Part shown: piece after piece, positions 19,408 through 28,600 of the stretch | Layout: every line of letters begins with the position of its first letter | Numbering within the stretch: the stretch's first letter is position 1 | Assembly (NCBI GenBank): GCA_024276575.1 | Contig: JAJRWY010000189.1 | Coordinates: 1 to 41,639, forward strand | Origin: Candidatus Binatota bacterium | GTDB lineage: Bacteria > Desulfobacterota > Binatia > UBA1149 > CAITLU01 | Direction of reading: 5' to 3' | DNA: 41,639 nt | The notes under the pieces: generated by a model | Told to the model about the DNA's origin: nothing | What the model saw: the letters and a program-made list of their open reading frames with translations, nothing else | Databases searched by the model: none | Made by a program: the position numbers and the translations under genes

Positions 19408-20289
19408 ATGAACGGAATTGGAGAACCAGTATACGTAGGCCGCCAGTTCGGCGGCAGAGAGATCCGTATCGAGGAAGAGCTAGTCAAGCGCTACACGGAC
19501 GCGGTTCGCAACGTGCTGCCGTGCTACGCTCAAACCGCCCCCGCACTACTGCTGCATTCGGAGTGCTACAACGATCTCGATTGGTATCTCGCCAATATCT
19601 ACGGGAACCTTCACGCTAGGCAGGAGTGGGAACTGTACCACCCGCTGGCGGTCGGCTCTACGGTCACAACCCGGTCGTTCATCCGCGACCGCTACCGAAA
19701 GCGTGGACGCGACTACGTGGTCAAAGAGACCTGGGTGCTAGACCCTGAGGGCCGTCTAGCCAATCGAGGCATCACTCATCAAAGTTTTCTGATCGACAAG
19801 GATCCCGCCGGTGGTGGTGCACCGGTCGTAGACAAGAAGAAGGCGGACTCGCGTGCGAACGACAAGCGCGCGAACAGCGCCGAGCGCACTGCCGGTGCCG
19901 GATCCGGCGACGGCCCCATGCTCGAGGCCCTCGAAAGAACCGTTGACGAGGACATGTGCATGGCCTTTTCAGGCCCCGGCGAAAACTATCACACCAACCG
20001 TGAAGCCGCCCGAGCGCTGGGCTTTCCCGATATCGTCGTGCAAGGAATGCTTTCGACTTGCTTCATATCCGAGCAACTCAGCGGAGAGTTCGGTGAGGGA
20101 TGGCTGTGTGGCGGCAAGATGGACGTAAAACTGATCAATGTCCTATGGGCCGGAGAGTCGGTGCGCACTTGCGCTCAGATAAAAGAAGAAGTCCCCGAAG
20201 CCGGACGCACCCGCGTACACATGGACGTGTGGGTGGAAAAGAGCGACGGGACCAAAGTCACCGTCGGCAACGCCAGCGCCATACGCTGA
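19408..20289 (+). CDS. FAS1-type/MaoC-like dehydratase family protein (double hotdog)
   Basis: MNGIGEPVYVGRQFGGREIRIEEELVKRYTDA; GPGENYHTNREAARALGFPDIVVQGML hydratase-like motif. Confidence 0.75.
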   Translation: MNGIGEPVYVGRQFGGREIRIEEELVKRYTDAVRNVLPCYAQTAPALLLHSECYNDLDWYLANIYGNLHARQEWELYHPLAVGSTVTTRSFIRDRYRKRGRDYVVKETWVLDPEGRLANRGITHQSFLIDKDPAGGGAPVVDKKKADSRANDKRANSAERTAGAGSGDGPMLEALERTVDEDMCMAFSGPGENYHTNREAARALGFPDIVVQGMLSTCFISEQLSGEFGEGWLCGGKMDVKLINVLWAGESVRTCAQIKEEVPEAGRTRVHMDVWVEKSDGTKVTVGNASAIR

Positions 20290-20313
20290 GCCGGCGGAAT
20301 CGTGCCGCGTAGA

Positions 20314-20352
20314 GGCTAAGCGTCTGTGCGGCCTCAGTGGGACCGCTTAGCC
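20314..20352. terminator. 9-bp inverted repeat downstream of the dehydratase gene
   Basis: ggctaagcg (20314-20322) / cgcttagcc (20344-20352). Confidence 0.4.
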
Positions 20353-20477
20353 CGTCGCGAAGACTTAGCGCCGCTTGACCACAGCCGGATCGCCGGGAAC
20401 GGGAACAAGTGGACTGCTCTCGAGTCCTCCCCTATATTCGGCACCGAGGTCGATCCACAGATGATCCGAGTTCGTCT

Positions 20478-21200
20478 ATGCAAAGCGTGAAGGGAACCCG
20501 GGCGGACGGTTCGTTCGCCCAGGCACAAGCGGTTCCTGTCGAATCGCAACGCACAGTTGCGTTTCTTGCCGATGTAGAACGCATTACAGCCACGGATTGC
20601 ACCGACTGCCGTAGACCGCTGTGTGGTCATGAGGCGGTAATTACGGTTCTGCTCGGATACAAGGAGTCTCCCTACTGCCTCTCCTGCGTCGCCCGTGCGC
20701 TTGGAGAAACACCCGCCCGGTTGCGCGCACGAGCCTGGCAGCACATCAGACGGCACGATTGTTTCATGCTCGGCTGGCGCCGTGCGAACCGGCTGGAGGG
20801 TATCGCAAATAGATCCCCGGACGACGGCGACCACGACGGCGATTCACGAGACGAGGGTGAGCCGGCCTGCCTAATGCGCCGGTACGGCGAAGAAATAGAA
20901 GAAGTAGAAGAAGTAAGCGACGGACGAGCAGTGGTGCGTGCATCCCGAACTGGTCATGCAACAACTGCCGGAACTGCGGCTTTGGACCGCGGTCACTGGG
21001 ATGCCGGCGATATGGCCTGCGGCGACCTAGTTCTCGAACTCAGACGGCGGCTCGCCAAAATGGCGCCGGGGCAACTGCTCGAACTCACCGCGTACGACAG
21101 CGCTGCAGCAGAGGACATCCCCGCGTGGTGCGGCCTCACACGCCACATACTGCTTGCCGCCGAACCTCCTGTTTACCTGATCAAGCGAAAGGAGAATTAA
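20478..21200 (+). CDS. Cys-rich (putative zinc-binding) domain plus C-terminal TusA/SirA-like domain (upstream start at 20409 possible)
   Basis: TDCTDCRRPLCG...YKESPYCLSCVA; C-terminal DAGDMACGDLVLELRRRLAKMAPGQLLELTAYDSAAAEDIPAWCGLTRHILL. Confidence 0.7.
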   Translation: MQSVKGTRADGSFAQAQAVPVESQRTVAFLADVERITATDCTDCRRPLCGHEAVITVLLGYKESPYCLSCVARALGETPARLRARAWQHIRRHDCFMLGWRRANRLEGIANRSPDDGDHDGDSRDEGEPACLMRRYGEEIEEVEEVSDGRAVVRASRTGHATTAGTAALDRGHWDAGDMACGDLVLELRRRLAKMAPGQLLELTAYDSAAAEDIPAWCGLTRHILLAAEPPVYLIKRKEN

Positions 21201-21203
21201 AAG

Positions 21204-21566
21204 ATGCCAGGAAAGTTTTGCGTTTCTTTGACCTCGGCGAAAAATGACACCGACAAGGCTACGGTTGCCTTTGTGGTGGCCAATGCCGCTCTAGGATCCG
21301 ACCAGGAAACCATCGTGTTTCTGAGCACTGAAGCCGTCAACCTGGCGGTGGCCGGATATGCCGACGACATACACGAACAAGGATTCGCTCCTCTCGAGCA
21401 GCTCATGACCGATTTCGCCGAAGGCGGAGGCAGCATCTACGTATGCTCGCCTTGCTTCAAGAAACGCGGCCTGGACGAAGGCACGCTGGTCGCCGGAGCC
21501 AAGATCGTAGGTGGCGCGAAGCTCGTGGAGTTTCTCGTCGGCGGTACGCCCAGCGTCTCCTACTAA
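21204..21566 (+). CDS. DsrE/DsrF-like family protein
   Basis: 120 aa; KATVAFVVANAALGSDQETIVFLSTEAVNLAV...GGSIYVCSPCFKKRGLDEGTLVAGAKIVGGAKLVEFL; ggag RBS upstream. Confidence 0.8.
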   Translation: MPGKFCVSLTSAKNDTDKATVAFVVANAALGSDQETIVFLSTEAVNLAVAGYADDIHEQGFAPLEQLMTDFAEGGGSIYVCSPCFKKRGLDEGTLVAGAKIVGGAKLVEFLVGGTPSVSY

Positions 21567-21569
21567 GCC

Positions 21570-23153
21570 GTGGCGGAAAGAGCGAAGCACGACTACGCGC
21601 CGGCGACGAGCTTCGACGGCGGTGAGTTGGATTGCGGGAACGGGCTACTGCTACTCATTCGCAAGCACATAGACCCGCTTGCGCGCGGACAGCTGTTGGA
21701 AATCGTCTCTCTGGAACCAACAGTGGAAGAGGAACTGCCGGCGTGGTGCCGACTTACGGGCAATGAGCTGATCTCGCTTGTAAAGCAAGGCCGGCGCATG
21801 AGCTTTCTGGTGAGCAAGGGGCCTTTCGTACCGGCGGCGACCGTGCATGAGGTGAAGCCGGGATCCGGCACCGCAGAAACCGATGCCGGCCCGGGATCGA
21901 GCAAGAGGCAGGCGCCGATAGTTCAGCCCATTGTCGAAGTAGAGATCCCCCTAAGCCTTCCGGAACCCGGGCCGGCACCCGTGATCGCGCCTCTGTCGGT
22001 CATGGGAATGGGAAGTTGGCCGCGTCCGCGCTGGATGCTACGCGCATTGCACGAACACCTCGAAGGCCGGATGAGCAGAGCAGAGTTCGAAGCAACCGCC
22101 GACGACGCCGTCAGGCTGGCGGCCGAAGCACAGCGACGCGCCGGTGTAGATGTACTGACCGACGGCGAGCAGCGTCGAGACAATTACTCAAGTTTCGTCG
22201 GCGGCTTGCTCGACAACTGCCAGCTCATTCCGATAACCGACCTATTGCCTTATGTGGACGACCCGGACGAGTTCGAGCGCGAGCTACGATCGCTCGATGT
22301 CCCCGCCGGCGAAATTCGCCACCCGGCCGTATTCGGGCGGCTCGGGCGTAGCCAAGCTCTGGCGCTGCATGAGTTCGAGTTCATGCGAAGTCTGGGCGAC
22401 GAACCGGTAAAGATCGCTCTACCCGGGCCGTACTTGTTGACACGTACGATGTGGATGGAGTGCATCTCCGATCGCGCCTACTAGACCCGCGAGGATCTGG
22501 CAGTAGACGTGGTACGCGTCTTGCGCGAGGAGCTGCACTATCTGCTGGCGGCCGGCGTCTGCCTGGTTCAATTCGACGAACCGGTGCTGACCGAGGTCGT
22601 TCATGGATCATCCAGCACCGGCGGCGGCCGCACCTTCATGTGCGGAGCACTGGGAGAGAAACGTCCCGTAGCCGAAGAACTGGCCTTTGCCGGCGATCTA
22701 CTCACCGGGTTGTTCTCGGGAATCCCGCGCGAGCGCATTGCGCTCCACGTATGCCGCGGCAACTGGACACCCGACGAAAGTGCCGCACTTGCGGGCGACT
22801 ACCGGCCGCTGCTCGACTTGCTGCGCCGTGTCCCAGCCGGCGTTTTGTTTCTCGAACTGAGCACACCGCGCGCCGGCGATATCGAAGTTCTGGCCTCCTT
22901 GCCTGAAGACATGCGAGTCGGTGTGGGTGTAATCAACCAGAAAGAACAAAGAGTAGAGACCGTCGACGAAGTTGTAGCCAAAGCCGAACGTGCGATCTCT
23001 TTATTCGGTGCCGAGCGGGTACTTCTGAACCCGGACTGCGGCTTCGCCACCTTCGCCGACAACCCTATAGTCGCAGCGGAAATTGCCGAAGCCAAGTTGT
23101 CATCCATCACTGCTGCCGCCGATCTGCTCCGCCGGCGCTTGCGACTCTCGTAA
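21570..23153 (+). CDS. N-terminal TusA-like domain fused to a cobalamin-independent methionine synthase (MetE) catalytic core, interrupted by an in-frame TAG at 22482-22484
   Basis: ORFs 21570-22484 and 22509-23153 share one frame with no indel; TusA-like LDCGNGLLLLIRKHID...EELPAWCRLTGN; MetE-like GVDVLTDGEQRRDNYSSF, LVQFDEPVL, LHVCRGNW, LLNPDCGFAT. Confidence 0.75.
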
Positions 23154-23174
23154 CGAGGTTTCACGAAGAGCACG
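23133..23174. repeat. Dispersed palindromic repeat, solo end D
   Basis: ggcgcttgcgactctcgtaacgaggtttcacgaa matches the right end of copy A (ggcgcttgcgactctcgcgacgaggtttcatgaa); supplies the TAA stop of the MetE-like CDS. Confidence 0.8.
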
Positions 23175-23257
23175 GTTTAACCCGTAGCCGAGAAGCAAGC
23201 ATCCAACCTGTCCCGCAGGCCGGTACCTGCTGCCGGAATGGGCTTTGCAACGGATTG

Positions 23258-24112
23258 CTAATCCGACGGGGTGCGCAACAGGATCTCCTGGGCTACCGAG
23301 CAGACCAACCGGCCGCTGTTGTCGTAGATCACTCCACGCGCCAGCCCGCGGGCACCGCAAGCAGCCGGGGAGTCTTCAACATAGAGCCACCAGTCGTCGA
23401 CCTTGATATCGCGGTGCAGCCACATGCAATGATCGAGACTGGCGGTCATCACCCCTGCATCCGTCCAGTGGCGCCCGTGGGTACGCATCACCGTTTCGGT
23501 CAGGGTGTAATCGGAAGCGTAAACCAGCAGGCAGGTATGTATGAACGGATCGGCGGGAACCTTGCCGTCGGCCCGCAGCCACACCATCGCACGGGCGTCT
23601 TCATTCTCGTTGGGCTTCCAACCGGGCGGATCGCACCAACGCATGTCGACGGCGCGAGGCCGCACGGCTTCGGGTGGTAGGTCGCGGCCAAAGCCTTCGA
23701 GACGTTCTTTGAGCGTAGGCAGAGTCTCGGGATCGGGCGCCTCGGGCATTTGCAGACTGTGCTCGAGCCCCTGTTCTCCAACTTGGTAGGAGACCGACAT
23801 GTTGAAAATTGCTTTGCCGTACTGGATCGCGACCACACGGCGCGTAGTAAAAGAACGGCCGTCGCGAATGCGGTCGACCTGGTAAAGAATAGGAGCGCGC
23901 ACATCCCCGGAGCGCAAGAAGTAGGAATGCAGCGAATGCGGGCGGCGGTCTTCCGGCACCGTACGGGTGGCGGCAACCAAGGCCTGCGCCGCCACCTGTC
24001 CGCCGAACACACGCTTGCGCCGCTCCTGCAGACTGACTCCGCGAAAAATGTTTACTTCGAGTTCTTCGAGATCAAGGATTTCAATTACGTCTTCGAGTCG
24101 GTCTCTTCCCAA
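23258..24112 (-). CDS. tesB: Acyl-CoA thioesterase II (TTG start inferred)
   Basis: RVFGGQVAAQALVAATRTV, SLHSYFLRSGD, SFTTRRVVAIQ, MTASLDHCMWLHR; 284 aa. Confidence 0.9.
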   Translation of the reverse strand: MGRDRLEDVIEILDLEELEVNIFRGVSLQERRKRVFGGQVAAQALVAATRTVPEDRRPHSLHSYFLRSGDVRAPILYQVDRIRDGRSFTTRRVVAIQYGKAIFNMSVSYQVGEQGLEHSLQMPEAPDPETLPTLKERLEGFGRDLPPEAVRPRAVDMRWCDPPGWKPNENEDARAMVWLRADGKVPADPFIHTCLLVYASDYTLTETVMRTHGRHWTDAGVMTASLDHCMWLHRDIKVDDWWLYVEDSPAACGARGLARGVIYDNSGRLVCSVAQEILLRTPSD

Positions 24113-24128
24113 GATTCAATGCTCCACC

Positions 24129-24342
24129 TAGCCCGGACCCGCCCGCATTATTCATGACAGCTCTGCTACGAGCCTCAATCTCCCGCAATCCCGGCCCGTG
24201 CCCGGCCGCCCGCTGCGCTGGCTCGAGGGCTCCCGGCCCTCGACCTAGTGTCACTACGCGAGGGCCGGGAGTCCTGGGCCGGGACCGGACTCACGAGCGC
24301 TTGCGATTCTCGCGGCAAGCTTTCACGAGTAATGCGGTCTAG
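24129..24342. repeat. Dispersed palindromic repeat, copy C (divergent centre)
   Basis: cccgcattattcatga...gctacgagcctcaatctcccgcaatcccggcccgtgc...cgagcgcttgcgattctcg...tttcacgagtaatgcggtctag; central 13-bp stem ctcccggccctcg/cgagggccgggag. Confidence 0.82.
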
Positions 24343-24399
24343 TCCTGCGAAGTTCTGCTACGAACAACGAACGTTTCGTTACTCGTCCCAATTCTGCTC

Positions 24400-26250
24400 C
24401 TACCAAACCGTCGAAAAACCGGCGTCGGGAATATCTACGGCGCTGCGGTCGGCCGACTGTATGGCCGAGCAATTCGCGATCACGTTCGGTAAGACGAAAT
24501 TCGCAAAGTACTTGCCCGACATCACACGGCCCGCGTAGAAGTCGAAGTCCTCCTGGGTCTGGTCCTCGCTTTGCGTCCGTCCCTCTTCGCCGATGATGGC
24601 AGCTTCCAGGAGCAGGTGCCCGATCGCCACCTCCGCCATCGCTTCAAGAAACAGATTGGCGCAAAGCGTAAGTTGGTCGAGTTTCGAGGTCATCATGAAC
24701 TCGATGATCTTGGCGCCCGCATCCTGAAGCGCTTGCGCCGCGTCTCCAAGCGCCCGAACCTCGGCGCCGACCGCCGGATCGTTGGCGTTGTCGGTGACAA
24801 ACTTGGTGAGTTCACCGGAGAAGTCCGCCAGATCGCGGCCCTGGCGCCCGCGCAACTTGCGCACTACCAGATCAAGAGCCTGGATGTGGTTGGTCCCTTC
24901 GTAAATCGAGAAGATCTTCGCATCGCGCAGGTATTGCTCCACCGGATTGTCGCACACGTAACCCGCTCCGCCGTATGTTTGCACGGCAAGTTCGGCGACA
25001 CGGAAACTTTGATCCGAGCAATAGGACTTGACGATCGGCGTGAGCAGATCCACCTGGCCTTTGTGGTAGGCGGCTTGGTCGGGATCGCTGTCCTTGTAAG
25101 CGCGCGACCAATCTTGATGCAGGCCGAGTTTGACGCACAAAGCCCTCATACCTTCGACCTTGCACTTCATCTCCATCAACATGCGCCGCACATCGGAGTG
25201 TTCGATAATCGCCACGCGGGGAGCGTTGGGATCCTTGAAAGACTTCACCGAAGATCCCTGCTTGCGCTCGCGAGCATAGGCCAGCGCATTCAAAAAAGCG
25301 GTGCCGGCTATCGAGAGGCCTTGAACTCCCACCGCTATACGCGCGCCGTTCATCATCAAGAACATTTGCTTCATGCCGACGTTCTCCTGCTCGCCGCAGA
25401 GAAAGCCCTCACAAGCGTCGTTGTCGCCGAAGTTGAGCACCGCCGTAGTCGAGGACTTGATGCCGAGCTTGTGCTCGATGGCCGAAGTCGTCACGTCGTT
25501 GGGCTCACCCACGCTGCCGTCGTCGTTGACCCGGTATTTGGGAACGATGAACAGTGAGATTCCGCCGGTGCCTTTGGGCGCGCCTTCCACACGGGCAAGC
25601 ACCATGTGAACGATGTTGTCGCTCATGTCCTGGTCGCCGCCGGAGATCCAGCACTTGGTGCCGGTGATTTTGTAGCGGTTGCCGTCAATCTTGACGGCCT
25701 TGGTCGTTATCTCGCCCACATCGGAGCCGGCTTGCGGCTCGGAAAGACACATGGTGCCCGCGAAACGGCCATCCATCATCGGCGCCAGAAACTTCTCGCG
25801 GTCCTTCTCCAGTGCAAACTCGGCGATCAATTCCGCCGCGCCCAGAGTCAAGCCCGGATACATACTGAAGGACATGTTGGCGGCGCCCTGCATCTCCGAG
25901 AGGATCAAGCCTACACTGCTAGGGCCTTGGAAACCGCCGTGCTCCATCGGAGTGGCAAAGTTCGGCAAGCCGAGTTCGTAGAGCTTGTGCCAGGCTTCCT
26001 TGTAACCCGGGGGTGTAGTGACCTGCCCGTCCTCGAGCTTACAGCCACGGCGATCGCCAACACCGTTCAAAGGTCCGATTTCCTCGTTGCAGAAACGCAC
26101 GCATTGGCGGATCACCTCGTCGCACTCAGCCCGCGAAAGATGCGAATAGTATTCGTGTTCGAACAGTTCCTGAACCTTCATATGCTCGTAGAGCGTGAAC
26201 TCTATGGAGCGAAGATCAGTCTTGAAAAAGTTTATGGCTGCTTCGGACAT
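24400..26250 (-). CDS. Long acyl-CoA dehydrogenase (616 aa, with C-terminal extension; DmdC-like subfamily possible)
   Basis: SFSMYPGLTLGAAELIAEFALEKDREKFLAPMMDGRFAGTMCLSEPQAGSDVGEI; QTYGGAGYVCDNPVEQYLRDAKIFSIYEGTNHIQALDLV. Confidence 0.88.
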   Translation of the reverse strand: MSEAAINFFKTDLRSIEFTLYEHMKVQELFEHEYYSHLSRAECDEVIRQCVRFCNEEIGPLNGVGDRRGCKLEDGQVTTPPGYKEAWHKLYELGLPNFATPMEHGGFQGPSSVGLILSEMQGAANMSFSMYPGLTLGAAELIAEFALEKDREKFLAPMMDGRFAGTMCLSEPQAGSDVGEITTKAVKIDGNRYKITGTKCWISGGDQDMSDNIVHMVLARVEGAPKGTGGISLFIVPKYRVNDDGSVGEPNDVTTSAIEHKLGIKSSTTAVLNFGDNDACEGFLCGEQENVGMKQMFLMMNGARIAVGVQGLSIAGTAFLNALAYARERKQGSSVKSFKDPNAPRVAIIEHSDVRRMLMEMKCKVEGMRALCVKLGLHQDWSRAYKDSDPDQAAYHKGQVDLLTPIVKSYCSDQSFRVAELAVQTYGGAGYVCDNPVEQYLRDAKIFSIYEGTNHIQALDLVVRKLRGRQGRDLADFSGELTKFVTDNANDPAVGAEVRALGDAAQALQDAGAKIIEFMMTSKLDQLTLCANLFLEAMAEVAIGHLLLEAAIIGEEGRTQSEDQTQEDFDFYAGRVMSGKYFANFVLPNVIANCSAIQSADRSAVDIPDAGFSTVW

Positions 26251-26456
26251 CGCCTCTGTACCCTCCTGAACTCTCGACGCTCGCGATGGTTTTCCGGCCG
26301 CCGGACCGGATCACGGCGTGGTCTCGCGGCTTCGGCGCACCCCACAGCGGCCGATGCTCGTGACGAACCGATGTTTGTTCAAGAACGATGCCGGATCAAA
26401 CGCGATTACGCGCCGCGGCAAGATTTGAACCCACCCGTCAGGGGGTGTAGCTGTCG

Positions 26457-27587
26457 TTACGCCGGAGGGACCCAACCGTCGAAAGCGTCGGTAAAACCAT
26501 AACGCTGATGCGGGCCAATCACTGCCAATTCGAAGATTCCCTGGCCGCTGTACTCGCCGCTGTCCGGCCCACCGACTATGAGGGTTTTTACGTCGCACAG
26601 CGTCTCGGTAAGCCAGCCGTGGATGATGGCGGTTTCCTCGTCCGCAGCGTCCCACACATCGCCTTCGACCACCAAGCGCCCCTTGTACTGGCCCTGCGCC
26701 CAGGGACCGCGATAGCCGAGCGCCGGCATCAGAAATTTCAAGTGCGGCTCATAGTCGCTTACGACCTTCTCGCCTTGCCCAAGATCCAAGGTAACGGTGG
26801 CTCCGGCAAAACGGCGGGTCCCCGGCTCGAAGCGGATATCGTGTTCCATACCTACGGCATGGCGAAAACCGGCATCCGGTTTGATCAACACACCGGATTG
26901 GTGCCAGCGCTGCCCGTCCGGGTACTCGCTTACGGTGTAGAGCGTCGCAAAGTCGCGGTAATGCACCGGAGACCAGTTCCAGAAGAAATCTATGCGTTCG
27001 GGATGCTCGACCAGGGCCCCTTCGGGTTCGGGGTCCCCGACCGGGCGCACGCCCCAGGAACGGTCACGAACCGATCGCCAAGCGCCGGGGTCGACGGTAA
27101 ATTCCTCCGCCGCAACACGCAGGTGTCCGCTCATCCTCCCGATCTGCGTAAGCCGGGTGTAGTCCATGGTGTAGCGGCCCAGCGGATTGCGAAACAAGAA
27201 ATGCGGTTCCTCGTATGCCGCCGACCAGGCATCGAAGGTAAGATCGAAAGCGAGGTCGTACTCGCTTTCTTCGCAGATGATGCGCAACTTCGACAGACCT
27301 TCGATAACCTCGATCGACAAAGGGCCGACACGGGTCAGGTGGCGGTCGTTGTCGAGTTTTCGCGAAGCCCGCACGATGTAGTGTTTACTTCCGCGTACCC
27401 CGCAAGCAAAGGCGTCCATCAAGCCGAGGTTGGGGTAGACGGCAAGCCCAAAAGCCAAGAACACCCCGCACTCGACGTCATGCACGTTGAAATAATAGCG
27501 ATCGTAGAAGTTACGGTCTGAGGTTCCGACCCTGCCGATCGGATAGGGAGATTGGTGAATAGGATAATCGTCGTAGGCTGAAAGCAT
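26457..27587 (-). CDS. Conserved hypothetical protein, possibly AttH/CrtC lipocalin-like fold
   Basis: 376 aa; FYDRYYFNVHDVECGVFLAFGLAVYPNLGLMDAF and paired HWxPVHYRDF...HDIRFEPGTRRFAGATVTLDL segments; family assignment uncertain. Confidence 0.5.
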   Translation of the reverse strand: MLSAYDDYPIHQSPYPIGRVGTSDRNFYDRYYFNVHDVECGVFLAFGLAVYPNLGLMDAFACGVRGSKHYIVRASRKLDNDRHLTRVGPLSIEVIEGLSKLRIICEESEYDLAFDLTFDAWSAAYEEPHFLFRNPLGRYTMDYTRLTQIGRMSGHLRVAAEEFTVDPGAWRSVRDRSWGVRPVGDPEPEGALVEHPERIDFFWNWSPVHYRDFATLYTVSEYPDGQRWHQSGVLIKPDAGFRHAVGMEHDIRFEPGTRRFAGATVTLDLGQGEKVVSDYEPHLKFLMPALGYRGPWAQGQYKGRLVVEGDVWDAADEETAIIHGWLTETLCDVKTLIVGGPDSGEYSGQGIFELAVIGPHQRYGFTDAFDGWVPPA

Positions 27588-27663
27588 GGATGAATCCCCG
27601 TCTTAAGTTGCAGCGGCGCCCCGCGGCGCCGTCGAATTCGCCGCCGCGGCCGCCGGCTTACGT

Positions 27664-28590
27664 TTACGCCCCATTGGAGGGAGCATAGGTAATCTTGGAG
27701 CCCGGCGGCACCGATGAAGTGAGCCACACATTACCGCCGATAACCGATCCTTCCCCGATCACGGTAGAGCCGCCGAGTATGGTTGCGCCTGCATAAATGG
27801 TCACATCGTCCTCGATGGTCGGATGGCGCTTGGCGGGCCTCTCCTTTTTCTCCCTCGTCACCGCCCCGCTGTCGTCTTGCGGAATCGACAACGCCCCCAA
27901 AGTCACCCCCTGGTACAGCTTCACATTATCGCCGATATCTGCGGTCTCGCCGATCACCACCCCGGTCCCATGATCGATAAATAAACTCTTGCCGATCACC
28001 GCACCGGGATTGATGTCGATCCCGGTGCAACTGTGGGCGTGCTCGCTCATGATCCGCGGTATCAAAGGAACATGGCGTTGGTAAAACTCGTGGGCCACCC
28101 GGTAGGCAGTAATCGCATCGAGCGCCGGGTAGCTGAAGATGATCTCTTCGAAACTCTCGGCTGCGGGATCGCCGTCGAAAGCCGCCTTGACATCAAGAGA
28201 AAGCCGTCCGCGCAACTCCGGAAGGCGGCCAAACACATCGAGAACCGCCCGCTCCGACCACGACACGTCGGCCCGCGAGGGTTCCCCCCCGCGCAGCCGC
28301 CGGTATACGACCGCACGGGAAATCTGCTCGACCAGCAACTCGAAGGCCTGATAGGCATGGTCGCCGATGTGCTGGCGCAGGTTGGTCTGGCTCAACTCCC
28401 GCGTGGAGTAGAAGCCCATGTAGATGACGTGATTGAGATGAATGAGCGCTTCGACGACCTTGCGCTCGCTGGGTAGAGCCGCACTCTCGAGGCTGTCTAT
28501 TTCGCGTCCGCTTTCGTAACTTTCGGCTACCGCGTCGATGACAGCTTCAAGTTTGATATGAGATTCGTCGCTGCTTCGGGTCTTGGCCAT
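27664..28590 (-). CDS. cysE: Serine O-acetyltransferase (left-handed beta-helix)
   Basis: GIDINPGAVIGKSLFIDHGTGVVIGETADIGDNVKLYQGVTLGALS; HPTIEDDVTIYAGATILGGSTVIGEGSVIGGNVWL. Confidence 0.9.
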   Translation of the reverse strand: MAKTRSSDESHIKLEAVIDAVAESYESGREIDSLESAALPSERKVVEALIHLNHVIYMGFYSTRELSQTNLRQHIGDHAYQAFELLVEQISRAVVYRRLRGGEPSRADVSWSERAVLDVFGRLPELRGRLSLDVKAAFDGDPAAESFEEIIFSYPALDAITAYRVAHEFYQRHVPLIPRIMSEHAHSCTGIDINPGAVIGKSLFIDHGTGVVIGETADIGDNVKLYQGVTLGALSIPQDDSGAVTREKKERPAKRHPTIEDDVTIYAGATILGGSTVIGEGSVIGGNVWLTSSVPPGSKITYAPSNGA

Positions 28591-28600
28591 AGCGATCTAG

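Noticed and set aside
22482-22484. Genome-wide UAG recoding
   Set aside because: Several unrelated genes in the window end in TAG at their expected length, so only a context-specific event (or mutation/error) is tenable
19167-24342. Complete composite transposon or genomic island
   Set aside because: No transposase, integrase or tRNA junction is visible; only repeat copies bracket the block, so this is kept as a hypothesis and not annotated
26400-26450. tRNA-like T-arm string (minus strand gggttcaaatcttgcc)
   Set aside because: The flanking 5-bp stem does not pair and no acceptor or anticodon arm could be found
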